This document shows positions 51,090 to 59,365 of a DNA stretch of 64,000 bases, piece by piece. A program made the position numbers and the translations under genes. The stretch's first letter is position 1. Each line of letters begins with the position of its first letter. The notes under the pieces were generated by a model. That model saw only the letters and a list, made by a program, of their open reading frames with translations. It did not search any database and had not been told where the DNA came from. The DNA comes from Nitrospira_D sp019636945 (GTDB lineage: Bacteria; Nitrospirota; Nitrospiria; Nitrospirales; Nitrospiraceae), in NCBI RefSeq assembly GCF_047338595.1, contig NZ_JBLFBO010000008.1:1-64000 (forward strand), given 5' to 3'.

Positions 51090-51443
51090 ATGTGGAAAAA
51101 TATTGGTCGAAATAGTGTCATAAGAAGATTGCTGAATGACTGTGCGTTAGCAGTTTTGGTCTTCTTGACTGCGGTTATTTCAGTTGCTTGCGGTGAGAAA
51201 GAGAACATTCTGGTGATCGAACAACCAACTGAAGTGTATGCCATTACACAAGTTTCTTCTGCTCCTGATCCGAGCATACACGTTCAGCCAGGGAAGGTCA
51301 TTGCGACGCTCAAGGCAGGGGAGACGGCTAAGGCGATAGGGGTCTATCATGGCCAGGATCATGACGGTTTCAAGGTGAAACTGGCTGATGGGATCGAGGG
51401 AATCATCCTCGCGGGTGATACCTTTACGGTCACGTCCCGGTGA
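51090..51443 (+). CDS. Small lipoprotein with SH3-like fold
   Basis: A 117-residue lipoprotein with signal helix LNDCALAVLVFLTAVISVAC and lipobox SVAC. The mature part holds a beta-rich segment, GKVIATLKAGETAKAIGVYHGQDHDGFKVKLADG.EGII, that looks like a bacterial SH3 domain, commonly a cell-wall or peptide binder. ATG 51090 follows TGAGGA, only eight bases after the methyltransferase stop, so they are probably co-transcribed. No known family name. Confidence 0.7.
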   Translation: MWKNIGRNSVIRRLLNDCALAVLVFLTAVISVACGEKENILVIEQPTEVYAITQVSSAPDPSIHVQPGKVIATLKAGETAKAIGVYHGQDHDGFKVKLADGIEGIILAGDTFTVTSR

Positions 51444-51535
51444 GTTGTGTGCATTCTACGAAGTTCAGACACCTCGTTTTTGTTCATTTCTAGCCTCTTG
51501 TGCCAGCTCACCATCATCAATTATTGTCACGGTCC

Positions 51536-52234
51536 ATGGAAGAAGTACCACTAGAATCGCCAGCCTCGGATGATGTATCCGAGAAGATCGTTATTTATTG
51601 GGAACGGGAATATTCCACCGCGTTTCCACCGGAGCGGCTGAAGTTGGACTTCCATCCGCATCGGCCCATGTTGAGCAACCTGACGTTGGAGGAGCAGCGG
51701 GCACTTGCCGCGAGTGGATATAAAGTGTTGCCGGATGACTGCGGACCGGTCAGGACGGTCGGCAACTATGGCTGGCTGATCCGCTGCCCGGTCGATGTGA
51801 GACTGCGGCGTACGGCGTCAGGAGTGCAGTGGCAGTCGCCGCCGATTCTGCCAGAAGAGAGACTGCTGGGGTATAAGAGCTTCACCGGGATGTATGTCGA
51901 TTTGATTTTGAACAGCGGTTATCCCAAGCTCTGTTGCGGAGTTCGGCTCTACTACCCCAAGCATGTCGGCTTGATGATGAAGGATCTGCCCAACCATTTC
52001 TATCATTACCCAGACCGAACATTTTCTATTTGGGAAGGGATTAAAACGCAGGAGTATAAACGCACGCCAAATCAGTATCCCTGGTTGTCCGACTATGAAG
52101 CCTTCACGGCGAACTTTTTGTTACAGCTGCATAAACCGACGACCATTAAGCGCGGTGATCCCATCGGGATAATCTTACCGGTTCTCCTCCCGAAACAGTT
52201 CGCACTCCAAGAGATTCAGCACCCTGAAGGGTAA
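51536..52234 (+). CDS. Hypothetical protein, 232 aa
   Basis: I do not recognise this protein. It is soluble, about 232 residues from ATG 51536 (12 more if an in-frame ATG at 51500 is used). It is rich in aromatic residues and Pro: YWEREYSTAFPPERLKLDFHP, CGPVRTVGNYGWLIRCP, FTGMYVDLILNSGYPKLC and NHFYHYPDRTFSIWEGIKTQEY. There is no signal peptide, transmembrane helix or nucleotide-binding motif. The composition suggests a compact beta-rich domain. It follows the SH3-like lipoprotein after about 90 bases with a weak ribosome-binding site. Confidence 0.6.
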   Translation: MEEVPLESPASDDVSEKIVIYWEREYSTAFPPERLKLDFHPHRPMLSNLTLEEQRALAASGYKVLPDDCGPVRTVGNYGWLIRCPVDVRLRRTASGVQWQSPPILPEERLLGYKSFTGMYVDLILNSGYPKLCCGVRLYYPKHVGLMMKDLPNHFYHYPDRTFSIWEGIKTQEYKRTPNQYPWLSDYEAFTANFLLQLHKPTTIKRGDPIGIILPVLLPKQFALQEIQHPEG

Positions 52235-52245
52235 AGTGCCACAAA

Positions 52246-52400
52246 TTCGTGAAACGTCCGGGGCCGGAAACGAAGTACGCTTCACGGTGAGTGTTTCAAG
52301 CTTCAGGTTTGACGTTTCAAGTTATGCAGAAGTCGAAATCTGCAATCCTGAAACCCGAAACCCGAAACCCGAAACGTGAAACTTTCTTGTGAAACTCTTG
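52246..52400. repeat. GTGAAACG/CGCTTCACG palindromic element, copy 2, plus GAAACCC repeats
   Basis: CGTGAAACGTCCGG-GGCCGGAAACGA...CGCTTCACG at 52250-52287 is followed by TTTCAAG words and three tandem CCGAAAC units at about 52350-52373. It lies between convergent genes. Confidence 0.65.
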
Positions 52401-52417
52401 GCTGCGACGCCGTAGGG

Positions 52418-53497
52418 TTACTGCAGCGCATCCGGTGGGGTCTTGAGGAATTTTGCAAAACGATTCTTGTCGATCGCCTTGTCATAGGCTTCTTCGGGGG
52501 CGATCCATTTCTTGGTGAGGAGATCCTGAATGGCATCATCCAGCGTCTGCATGCCGATGTTTTTGCCGGTCTGCATCTGTGACGCGATCTGAAAGGTTTT
52601 CGCGTCCCGGATGAGATTACCGACGGCCGGGGTGCACACCAAAATCTCCAGGGCCGCACAGCGACCCTTTTGATCGACCCGTTTGAAGAGATTCTGCGCG
52701 ACGATGACGCGTAGGGCCGTAGAAAGGGTATTCCGAATCTGTGGCTGTTCCGAAGCCGGGAAAACTTCGATGATGCGGTCCACGGTCTTGGCGGCATTCT
52801 CAGTATGGAGCGTGCCAAACACTAAGTGTCCGGTTGCAGCTGCCTCGACGGCCAAGGCGATCGTCTCGAGATCCCGCATTTCCCCGACGAGAATGATATC
52901 TGGATCCTCCCGCAGAGCTCCCCGCAACGCAGAGCCGAAGGTGACGGTATGTAGGCCAACTTCACGGTGGTTGACGATGCAGTTCTTGCTCTGGTGAACG
53001 AATTCGATCGGGTCCTCGACAGTGAGAATATGGTCTTTTCGGTGGCGATTTGCATAATCAACCATGGCTGCGAGCGTCGTGGACTTTCCGCTGCCGGTCG
53101 GGCCGGTCACGAGTACCAACCCCTTGCGTAACATGGCCGCGCGCGTCAAGACAGGCGGCAGCGCGAGGTCTTCGGCAGAGACGATGGTCGTCGGAATCTT
53201 CCGAAACACCGCCCCGATACCGTGCTTGTGGTTGAAAAAGTTGGAGCGGAAGCGAGCGACTCCGGGAATCTCATAGCCAAAATCCACGTCACCCGTCGAT
53301 TCAAAGACTTCCTTCTTCGGCCCCGGAGTGATCTCATAGAGAAGTTCATGGAGGCCTTGGTTATCGAGGATTGCGTTTCCGGGAAGACGCTCAAGTTCAC
53401 CGTGGATGCGAAAGGCAGGGGCTTGTCCCGCAATCAGGTGCAGGTCCGAGGCCCCATGCTCGATCATCATGCGGAAAAGTTCATCTATCTTGGGCAT
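52418..53497 (-). CDS. pilT: Type IV pilus retraction ATPase PilT
   Basis: A 359-residue secretion-type hexameric ATPase powering pilus retraction (twitching). Motifs seen are GASDLHL near the N-terminus, Walker A VTGPTGSGKSTTLAAM, the Asp box LTVEDPIEFVH, Walker B ALREDPDIILVGEMRD and the His box GHLVFGTLHTENA. The PilT versus PilU call favours PilT from overall length and the VGEMRD form, but the AIRNLIRE end motif is not exact. The rest of the pilus machine is not in the window. ATG 53497 is used. Confidence 0.88.
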   Translation of the reverse strand: MPKIDELFRMMIEHGASDLHLIAGQAPAFRIHGELERLPGNAILDNQGLHELLYEITPGPKKEVFESTGDVDFGYEIPGVARFRSNFFNHKHGIGAVFRKIPTTIVSAEDLALPPVLTRAAMLRKGLVLVTGPTGSGKSTTLAAMVDYANRHRKDHILTVEDPIEFVHQSKNCIVNHREVGLHTVTFGSALRGALREDPDIILVGEMRDLETIALAVEAAATGHLVFGTLHTENAAKTVDRIIEVFPASEQPQIRNTLSTALRVIVAQNLFKRVDQKGRCAALEILVCTPAVGNLIRDAKTFQIASQMQTGKNIGMQTLDDAIQDLLTKKWIAPEEAYDKAIDKNRFAKFLKTPPDALQ

Positions 53498-53626
53498 CGT
53501 GCTCAGCCTCCTCTGTCCTTTCCGTTGTAGTATACGGATTCTTGATGTATCGACAAATGAAACTCGGATCTTGGACAGGCTCCCAGTTCGCAGTATTCAT
53601 GCGTGCGTAAGCGACGCGGCAAAAAT

Positions 53627-53708
53627 TCGTGAAGCGTCGTTCGTGAAGCGTGAAGCGTCCGGGTCCGGAAACGAAATGCGCTTCACGTTTCACGCTTCAC
53701 GAGAAGCA
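53627..53708. repeat. CGTGAAGCG/CGCTTCACG palindromic element, copy 3
   Basis: Several CGTGAAGCG words on the left, a centre CCGG-GTCCGGAAACGAA, then CGCTTCACG-TTTCACG-CTTCACG on the right. The arms could fold into a long hairpin. It lies between pilT and the Pro-rich protein gene. Confidence 0.75.
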
Positions 53709-53718
53709 CGATCTACGT

Positions 53719-54111
53719 CTATTGGGTGTCGGGTGACTCTTGCGGTTCCGGCGGAGGTAGCATCTCTGCTTCAGGTGGGGCGTTATCTTGGTTGTAGGAT
53801 TGAGGGGGTGGTGGAAAATCACTCTGTGCTGAATTGGTTGGATCTACTGGGGAGACCTCTGCAACGGGTGAGGCAGGTGCCACCGGTCTCTTCACGACTT
53901 TTTGCCGAACGGACTGCGAAGATGTCGATTGCACAGGAGAAGAGGACTGGAGTTGAGGAGCGGGTGCAGCAGGGGCTGGTTGAATCTGTGGACGATGGAT
54001 CAGACTGTGCCGACCACGCACGCTGTGGGCTGCTTCCGTGGCTTGCCACGGGATTAGCACGGCCAGTACCAATAAGAGGCTGAGCGCTGCTGTTTTTGGA
54101 ACGTCAATCAT
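53719..54111 (-). CDS. Secreted Pro/Ser-rich hypothetical protein
   Basis: A 130-residue exported protein. Signal peptide KTAALSLLLVLAVLIPWQATEA is followed by a low-complexity region rich in Pro, Ser, Gln and Ala (QPAPAAPAPQLQSSSP, FPPPPQSYN, MLPPPEPQESP). No globular domain is evident, so it is probably disordered. ATG 54111 has GGAAGGGAA a little upstream. No function is proposed. Confidence 0.6.
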   Translation of the reverse strand: MIDVPKTAALSLLLVLAVLIPWQATEAAHSVRGRHSLIHRPQIQPAPAAPAPQLQSSSPVQSTSSQSVRQKVVKRPVAPASPVAEVSPVDPTNSAQSDFPPPPQSYNQDNAPPEAEMLPPPEPQESPDTQ

Positions 54112-54512
54112 GTTGAAGCATTCCCTTCCAGATGACTGCGAATTAGTATAGAAGCCATGGGGTTATGCAACCCGTATGCTAGCGGCGTGCAAAGAGATGA
54201 ACTGAGCAGGCCGGGTCAAAGCCCTGCGTTATGGCTTGTTTGTGTCAGATAGTGACGATAATGGGTGCGGCCAGGGTCACCAGCTTGTACGAATTGCCAC
54301 CGTGGGAGTGAACCAAATTGGTACAAGGGGCCATCGGATCACGGGTTTCATGCTCAATGTTACAAGTTATACGGAAGCCGGCACCTCAAATCTGCACCGT
54401 GAAACGGTCATGGTTGGAAACCTGAGGTTGGAGGTGAGAGGCATGCGCCTCATCCCTCAAACCTTGGACATCCATCGATGATTGCAGTAGAAGTGTTCAT
54501 GAATAATGCGGG
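54112..54512. other. Intergenic region without a supported gene
   Basis: About 400 bases between two minus-strand genes. A plus-strand frame at 54236-54481 lacks a ribosome-binding site and any recognisable feature. GGTTGGAAACCTGAGGTTGGAGGTGAGAGGC-like short words near 54410-54445 repeat GGTTGGA. Nothing else seen. Confidence 0.4.
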
Positions 54513-55154
54513 CTAAGTTGCAGATTCACTTCTGTAACGCCGCACGTCGCGCAGCAGCCGCTCGACGATCAGTCGCATGAAAAAGAAGCCGAGCTTTGGA
54601 TTCTGGTAATACAGGTGATACATCATCTCATCGGTCATTTTGTAGAGCTCGCAGTCTGTCTCACAGACCACGGTCATGGTGCGCACCTTCTCACCTGAGA
54701 AGAGTCCGATCTCCCCGATCAGCTCGCCGGCCTCGATGGAGTGGTTGACCTCCTGTAGCTTGAGTCGTCCGGCGGCCACGTAGACAATTTCGTGGGCCTT
54801 GTCCCCCTTCCTGAAGAGCACGTCCCCGGCTTGGTGTTTCTCAAGATGCATATGCGGCAACAGCCATTCCGAAATGGGCGATTCCACGGTGGCCTGTTCG
54901 ATTTGCTTGGTCAACCGGATGATTTCTAGCAGTCGTTTGGCGTTGATCGGAAGCAGGATGACATTGAGAAGAAATTCCGGTGTGCCGAGCAATTCAGGGA
55001 TCTCAAAGTGCGCATGCAACATGCTGTAGGGGATGAAGAGGACGTTGCTGGCCACGGACAGTACACGGAGGGAAATCATGTCTTTCTGCGAATGACTCGC
55101 AAGATAAAAAAAGCCTCCCAATAGGCCAATGATGGTAACGAAATCAACGTGCAC
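54513..55154 (-). CDS. Membrane protein with cyclic-nucleotide-binding domain
   Basis: A protein of about 213 residues (GTG 55154; a TTG at 55187 would give 224). Two to three hydrophobic segments occupy the first 80 residues (FVTIIGLLGGFFYLAS, VLSVASNVLFIPYSML, FLLNVILLPINAKRLLEI). A Crp-type cNMP-binding domain follows: HQAGDVLFRKGDKAHEIVYVAAGRL, EAGELIGEIGLFSGEKVR with the phosphate-binding-cassette region, then a helix. The cassette Arg-Ser/Thr pair is only partly conserved (KVRTMT), so ligand binding is uncertain. The architecture, helices then cNMP domain, recalls Popeye-type proteins. Two nucleotide cyclases lie 4-8 kb away. Confidence 0.75.
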   Translation of the reverse strand: MHVDFVTIIGLLGGFFYLASHSQKDMISLRVLSVASNVLFIPYSMLHAHFEIPELLGTPEFLLNVILLPINAKRLLEIIRLTKQIEQATVESPISEWLLPHMHLEKHQAGDVLFRKGDKAHEIVYVAAGRLKLQEVNHSIEAGELIGEIGLFSGEKVRTMTVVCETDCELYKMTDEMMYHLYYQNPKLGFFFMRLIVERLLRDVRRYRSESAT

Positions 55155-55656
55155 GGATCGTGCTCTTTCTAATGATGGCCGATGCAAATGGGTATTGGTA
55201 CATCGCTATTATGGTGACGCCAACTGATGGGCGTATAGCATCGCGACATCGATTGACGTCGTTTAAGAAATCTCGCAGTAGGTCTGCATGGTGTTCAATC
55301 AGAGTTGATTCGATCACGTATGCGAGGAACATTCGGTATCAATCAAGGAACCACGTTCGCTTGCAAAGAGATGCAGGAAGCGGTTGCGCGAGCATGACTG
55401 ATTCAGTATGGCTTATGATAGCGCCGGTGATGGGAAAAAGAAATCCGATCCCTGTCGGTTCCCCTATTGGTACATTCACTACCAGCAGGAACAGGAGAGG
55501 TCGGTATTGGTTGAGAATATCGTGTGGATCTATCACCTTCCAGGACCTCCGATGCACAGCAATTCGCTGTTTGATTTTGAGAAAGGTTCTAGTCATACTC
55601 CACGGGAAATTCTCATTCTCGGGTTCTATATAGGCGTTATCTATAAGGGTTATCTT
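55155..55656. other. Divergent spacer upstream of the UspA-UbiB gene
   Basis: About 500 bases. The frame of the downstream gene stays open back to 55408, but the translation there (AGDGKKKSDPCRF...) has no family similarity and ATG 55657 has a ribosome-binding site, so I do not extend it. Promoters for both genes should lie here. No repeats were seen. Confidence 0.4.
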
Positions 55657-57741
55657 ATGAGCGATCAGCCTCAGAGCAGCACCATACGGCGTGTCATGGT
55701 CGGCACCGACCGCTCTAAGACAGCGGAGCAAGCTGTGCTCTGGGCGGCTCAATTCGCCGAGCGCTATGGCGCAGATCTGTTCGTGGTTCAGGTCGTCCTG
55801 CCGCAGCATCCATCCACCGCAGAATTCAGTACGGCAGAGCATACGCAAGCGGCGGCCGCGAAGCATGAACTGGCAGATTTCGTACGGCAGCTTGTCGGAG
55901 AGCGAGGACATGCGCTCGTCGTGATGGATGATGACCCGGCGTTGGCCATCGTTCGTGCCGCTGAGGAAGAAGCCATCGATGTCTTGGTGGTGGGGAATTC
56001 AGGTATGGCCGGGAGAAAGGAGTTCTTGCTCGGCAATGTCCCGAACCGTATCAGTCACAATTCGCGCTGCACCGTGATTATCGTGAATACGCAGTTATTG
56101 GCTGATGGGTACCAAGCATCAGCCTCGCCGGTCCTGTCTTCGCAGACCGACTTTCCCGTCTCCGAGCCTCACATGGGAGCACGGGCGGTCAGAATCGCTA
56201 CCGTAATGGCCAAGCATGGCGTACAAGAACTATTGAGCAAACCGGCTCCATCGGATATTGCGACACGTCGTCAGCAAGCCAAGCGTCTTCGTACGGCGCT
56301 GGAGGAGCTCGGTCCGACCTTCTCAAAATTGGGGCAGGTGTTGTCGACTCGTCCGGATCTGCTTCCGGCGGAATACATTGAGGAACTCGCGATGTTGCAG
56401 AGCCACGTTCCTCCGATGTCCGAGGGCGAAGTCGTTCGAGTGGCCGAACAGGAATTGCGGGTGCCGTGGGAGGATGTGTTCGAGTCGATTGACCCCAAAC
56501 CGCTCGCTGCAGGGACCATCGCCCAAGTGCATCGGGCGACGCTCGAAACCGGAGATCGGGTGGTCGTCAAGATTCAGCGGCCTACGGCACGAGCGGAAAT
56601 TGAACAGGATCTGGCTCTCCTGGAGGTCTTTGCCGAGAAGGTCGGCAAGCGTCCCGCGCTCAACCAAGTGGTGAATATGGAGGCCGTGTTCAAGCACCTC
56701 TCTACGTCGCTTCAGCGCGAACTCGACTTCCGTCAGGAAATCGAGAACATCGGCCGGATGCAGATGGTGCTCGCGGACTATGATCAATTGGCGGTTCCAT
56801 CCGTGTATCGGGAGTTGTCGACCGGCCGATTGCTGGTGATGGAAGAAATCCAAGGCGTCAAGATTGCCCAGGCGCCGGACGGTCCTGAACGCGTCGAGGC
56901 CGCTCGTCAGCTCTTGGAAAGTTTCTACAAGCAAATCATCGTCGAGGGTTTCTTCCATGCCGATCCACACCCCGGCAATCTCATGTGGTGGAAGGACTGT
57001 ATCTACCTCTTGGATTTTGGGATGGTCGGGGCGGTGGACGCCAACGTGCGCGAGCATCTTTTATTGTTGCTGATGGCCTTGTGGAAAGAAGATACGGTGT
57101 TCCTGAGTGACGTGATCCTCATGATGGCTGGATCCCTCGACCGGAGTGATCTGGATGTCCCTCAGTTTCAGAGTGATATCGGCGAGATGATTTCCAAATA
57201 CCGTACAGCGGCTCTGGCCGACATGCAGATCGGACCGCTCTTGCAGGAAATGAGTGCGATCGGGGTTCGACACGGGGTTCCACTGCCGGCGTCACTGACC
57301 CTTGCGGCCAAGGCGCTTGCGCAGGTCCAGCTCGCGACCGCGCAGTTGGATCCCAAACTCGATCCGTATGATGTGGCGGGCAAGTTTTTGATGCGGTCGA
57401 TGCTGAAACGTTTGGGTGCCACCCTGGATCCTCGAGCGTTGGTGTATCAGTCGCAGAAGTTGAAAGTACGAGCTGAACGGGTCGTTGAAGCGATTGAACA
57501 CCTCATTGGCGCACGCCCCGGCCAAAAGCTGGTTGTCAATTTTAAGGCGAATTCATTGGAGGATACGGTTCGCCGTACAGGCCGGCGTCTTGCCGTAGGG
57601 TTGACCGCTGCTGCGAGTATTCTCGCCAGCGGACTCACGGCGACGTCAACAACTGCTGCTGACTGGGTCTCCGTGTCGTTCGGGATCGTTGCCGGACTGC
57701 TGATTGTTGGATTGGTGCTCGATCTAACGCGTGGACGGTAA
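55657..57741 (+). CDS. UspA domain fused to ABC1/UbiB-family kinase-like protein
   Basis: A 694-residue fusion. Residues 6-145 are a universal stress protein domain (RRVMVGTDRSKTAEQAVLWAA, VVGNSGMAGRKEFLLGNVP). Residues about 200-600 are an ABC1/UbiB atypical kinase with KRLRTALEELGPTFSKLGQVLSTRPDLLP (the KxGQ region), LAAGTIAQVHRA (Ala-rich loop), VVVKIQRP, FFHADPHPGNLM and LLDFGMVG. Two transmembrane helices end the protein (LAVGLTAAASILASGL; FGIVAGLLIVGLVLDL), as in UbiB. UbiB-like proteins support quinone biosynthesis or lipid handling at the membrane. The UspA part suggests control by nucleotide or stress. ATG 55657 follows AAGGG. Confidence 0.85.
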   Translation: MSDQPQSSTIRRVMVGTDRSKTAEQAVLWAAQFAERYGADLFVVQVVLPQHPSTAEFSTAEHTQAAAAKHELADFVRQLVGERGHALVVMDDDPALAIVRAAEEEAIDVLVVGNSGMAGRKEFLLGNVPNRISHNSRCTVIIVNTQLLADGYQASASPVLSSQTDFPVSEPHMGARAVRIATVMAKHGVQELLSKPAPSDIATRRQQAKRLRTALEELGPTFSKLGQVLSTRPDLLPAEYIEELAMLQSHVPPMSEGEVVRVAEQELRVPWEDVFESIDPKPLAAGTIAQVHRATLETGDRVVVKIQRPTARAEIEQDLALLEVFAEKVGKRPALNQVVNMEAVFKHLSTSLQRELDFRQEIENIGRMQMVLADYDQLAVPSVYRELSTGRLLVMEEIQGVKIAQAPDGPERVEAARQLLESFYKQIIVEGFFHADPHPGNLMWWKDCIYLLDFGMVGAVDANVREHLLLLLMALWKEDTVFLSDVILMMAGSLDRSDLDVPQFQSDIGEMISKYRTAALADMQIGPLLQEMSAIGVRHGVPLPASLTLAAKALAQVQLATAQLDPKLDPYDVAGKFLMRSMLKRLGATLDPRALVYQSQKLKVRAERVVEAIEHLIGARPGQKLVVNFKANSLEDTVRRTGRRLAVGLTAAASILASGLTATSTTAADWVSVSFGIVAGLLIVGLVLDLTRGR

Positions 57742-58079
57742 CCGACAGATAAGCCGCTGAGACAGCACTCGTCGTACGTGAAACGTGAATCGTATCTCGT
57801 CCCCGGATTCAGACGCTTCACGAGGTGCGCTTCACGCCTTACAAACGACGCTTCACGACGATTGCTTTATGAAAGACGTGATCCACGCGGTTTCGCTCCG
57901 CCGTTCTTGACTGAACGGAGGATCATTTTCTCGAGTAGGTATGCAAACGCCGACATCCCGATGGATATGATCCGGAATTCCAACCGACCTCTAAAAGAAC
58001 GGGGTTTCGTGGTCGTGCTCATCGTGGGAGCATTATCAAGGAATGCTGCATGGCCCGCAAGAGGAATTAATCCGTAGCA
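57742..58079. other. Spacer between UspA-UbiB gene and the transposase relic
   Basis: Holds palindromic element copy 4 (57775-57866). The remainder has no supported gene; it may include the decayed orfA part of the IS3 element but I could not align it. Confidence 0.4.
57775..57866. repeat. CGTGAAACG/CGCTTCACG palindromic element, copy 4
   Basis: CGTACGTGAAACGTGAATCG, then TCCCCGGATTCAGACGCTTCACGA and further CGCTTCACG and CGACGCTTCACGACG words. Same design as copies 1-3. Located just after the UspA-UbiB gene. Confidence 0.65.
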
Positions 58080-59046
58080 AGGGCGTTCTTTGGCACCACA
58101 CCTGGCCGAAGGTTCTCGGCTGAAGCGCGAGCTCGCCGAGGCCCGCATGGAGCGCGACATCTTAACAGAGCCACCGCGTACGTTGCGAAGGCGCAGTTGC
58201 CCGGTACGCATGCATGACGACGCTGCGCCAGCAGCATTCCTTGGCCCTGCTCTGTCGGGTCCGGGAGGTGTCCCGAAGCGGCTACTCTGCCTGCCGGCCC
58301 TCGAAACGCGCCCAGGAGAATACGCGGGCGGCACATGTGCGGACTCGGTAGATGTATGGATCGGAGCGCCTCTAAGTGGAATTGCGGGACGACGGGTGTT
58401 CGGCCGGGGTGTTGCGGATCAAGCGGCTGCGCAGGAAACTTGGGTTGCGCTGTGCGCAGATACACTGATTCAGAGCCACCACGAATTCGACGCATGGGTT
58501 GCCCATGGCGGACAATCGGGTCGCCCACACAGTTGCTGCCACGCGACCGAATGAGATCTGGGTCGCCGACATCACCTCTGTGCCACCATAGAAGGGTGGC
58601 TGTATCTGGCTGACGTCAGGGATCTCCACACCTTCGAAGTGGTCGGCCATGCGATGAACGCCCGGATGACGACGGACTTGGTGCGGCAGGCCCTGCTTAT
58701 GGCTGTGGGGGCGAAACGCTCACGACCAGGCCTGATGTACCCAGTCGGATCGCGGCTCTCAATATCGTGCCCAGGACTATCAACAGCGGTTGTAGCAGTT
58801 AGGCCTGACCTCGTCCATGAGTCGGCGAGGCACCTGCGACGACAATGTTCCGATGGAAACTTTTTGCGCACGCTGAAGAACGAATTGGTACATCACCGGG
58901 GGGATGCCACGTCGGAGCAAGCCCGGCAAGAGATCTCGGGGTCTATCGAGCTCTTCTACAACCGTCAGCGGTGCCATTCAGGGTTTGGGAATTGCTCGCC
59001 CGCCATGGGTGCCCAGCAGTTGGCCCGTCAATGGCCAGCGGCATGA
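58080..59046 (+). pseudogene. Decayed IS3-family transposase (orfB-like)
   Basis: Fragments of an IS3-type transposase are spread over all three plus frames: RLKRELAEARMERDILTE near 58120, RVREVSRSGYSACRPSKRAQ near 58260, TRPNEIWVADITSVP near 58541 (first catalytic Asp), VVGHAMNARMTTDLVRQAL near 58640, QSDRGSQYRAQDY near 58745 (second Asp), MSRRGTCDDNVPMETF near 58815 (Glu) and LKNELVHHRGDAT..FYNRQRCHSGFG to 59046. The order is that of an intact element, but at least three frameshifts and an in-frame stop make it non-functional. Terminal inverted repeats were not located. Confidence 0.88.
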
Positions 59047-59365
59047 GACTGCAATTCATGGCGTCCACTATTGCAACCGAGGTCACAGGCGGTTTTAAGG
59101 TCCGGTATTGTGGACCCGTCGCCGGCCACGGTGTCGCTGCATCCCAGGAGTTTGTTCGTCGGGCCGGAAGGCGTGCACTGTCCAGTACACGCGGCAACAC
59201 TGTCGATTCACTTCAACGAGTCTGTGCCCTGAGTAATGATCACGTATTCGTGCATCAGCGTTGGAGCACACTGGCTGCTACCAGTATTGCAACCAGTTTT
59301 GACCGTCGTGCTACTATTGCTCTTGCTGAGGCCAGCCGTAATGACTAGGGATGTTGAGGTGACGC
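59047..59365. other. Spacer between IS relic and cyclase gene
   Basis: About 320 bases without a recognised gene. A frame through 59060-59340 has no family features. GAGGTGACGC at the end is the ribosome-binding site of the next gene. Confidence 0.4.

Noticed and set aside
54236..54481. Plus-strand reading frame of 81 codons
   Set aside because: Starts with TTG without a ribosome-binding site and shows no protein features.
55408..55656. N-terminal extension of the UspA-UbiB protein
   Set aside because: The extra 83 residues show no family similarity, and ATG 55657 begins exactly at the UspA domain with an AAGGG site ahead.
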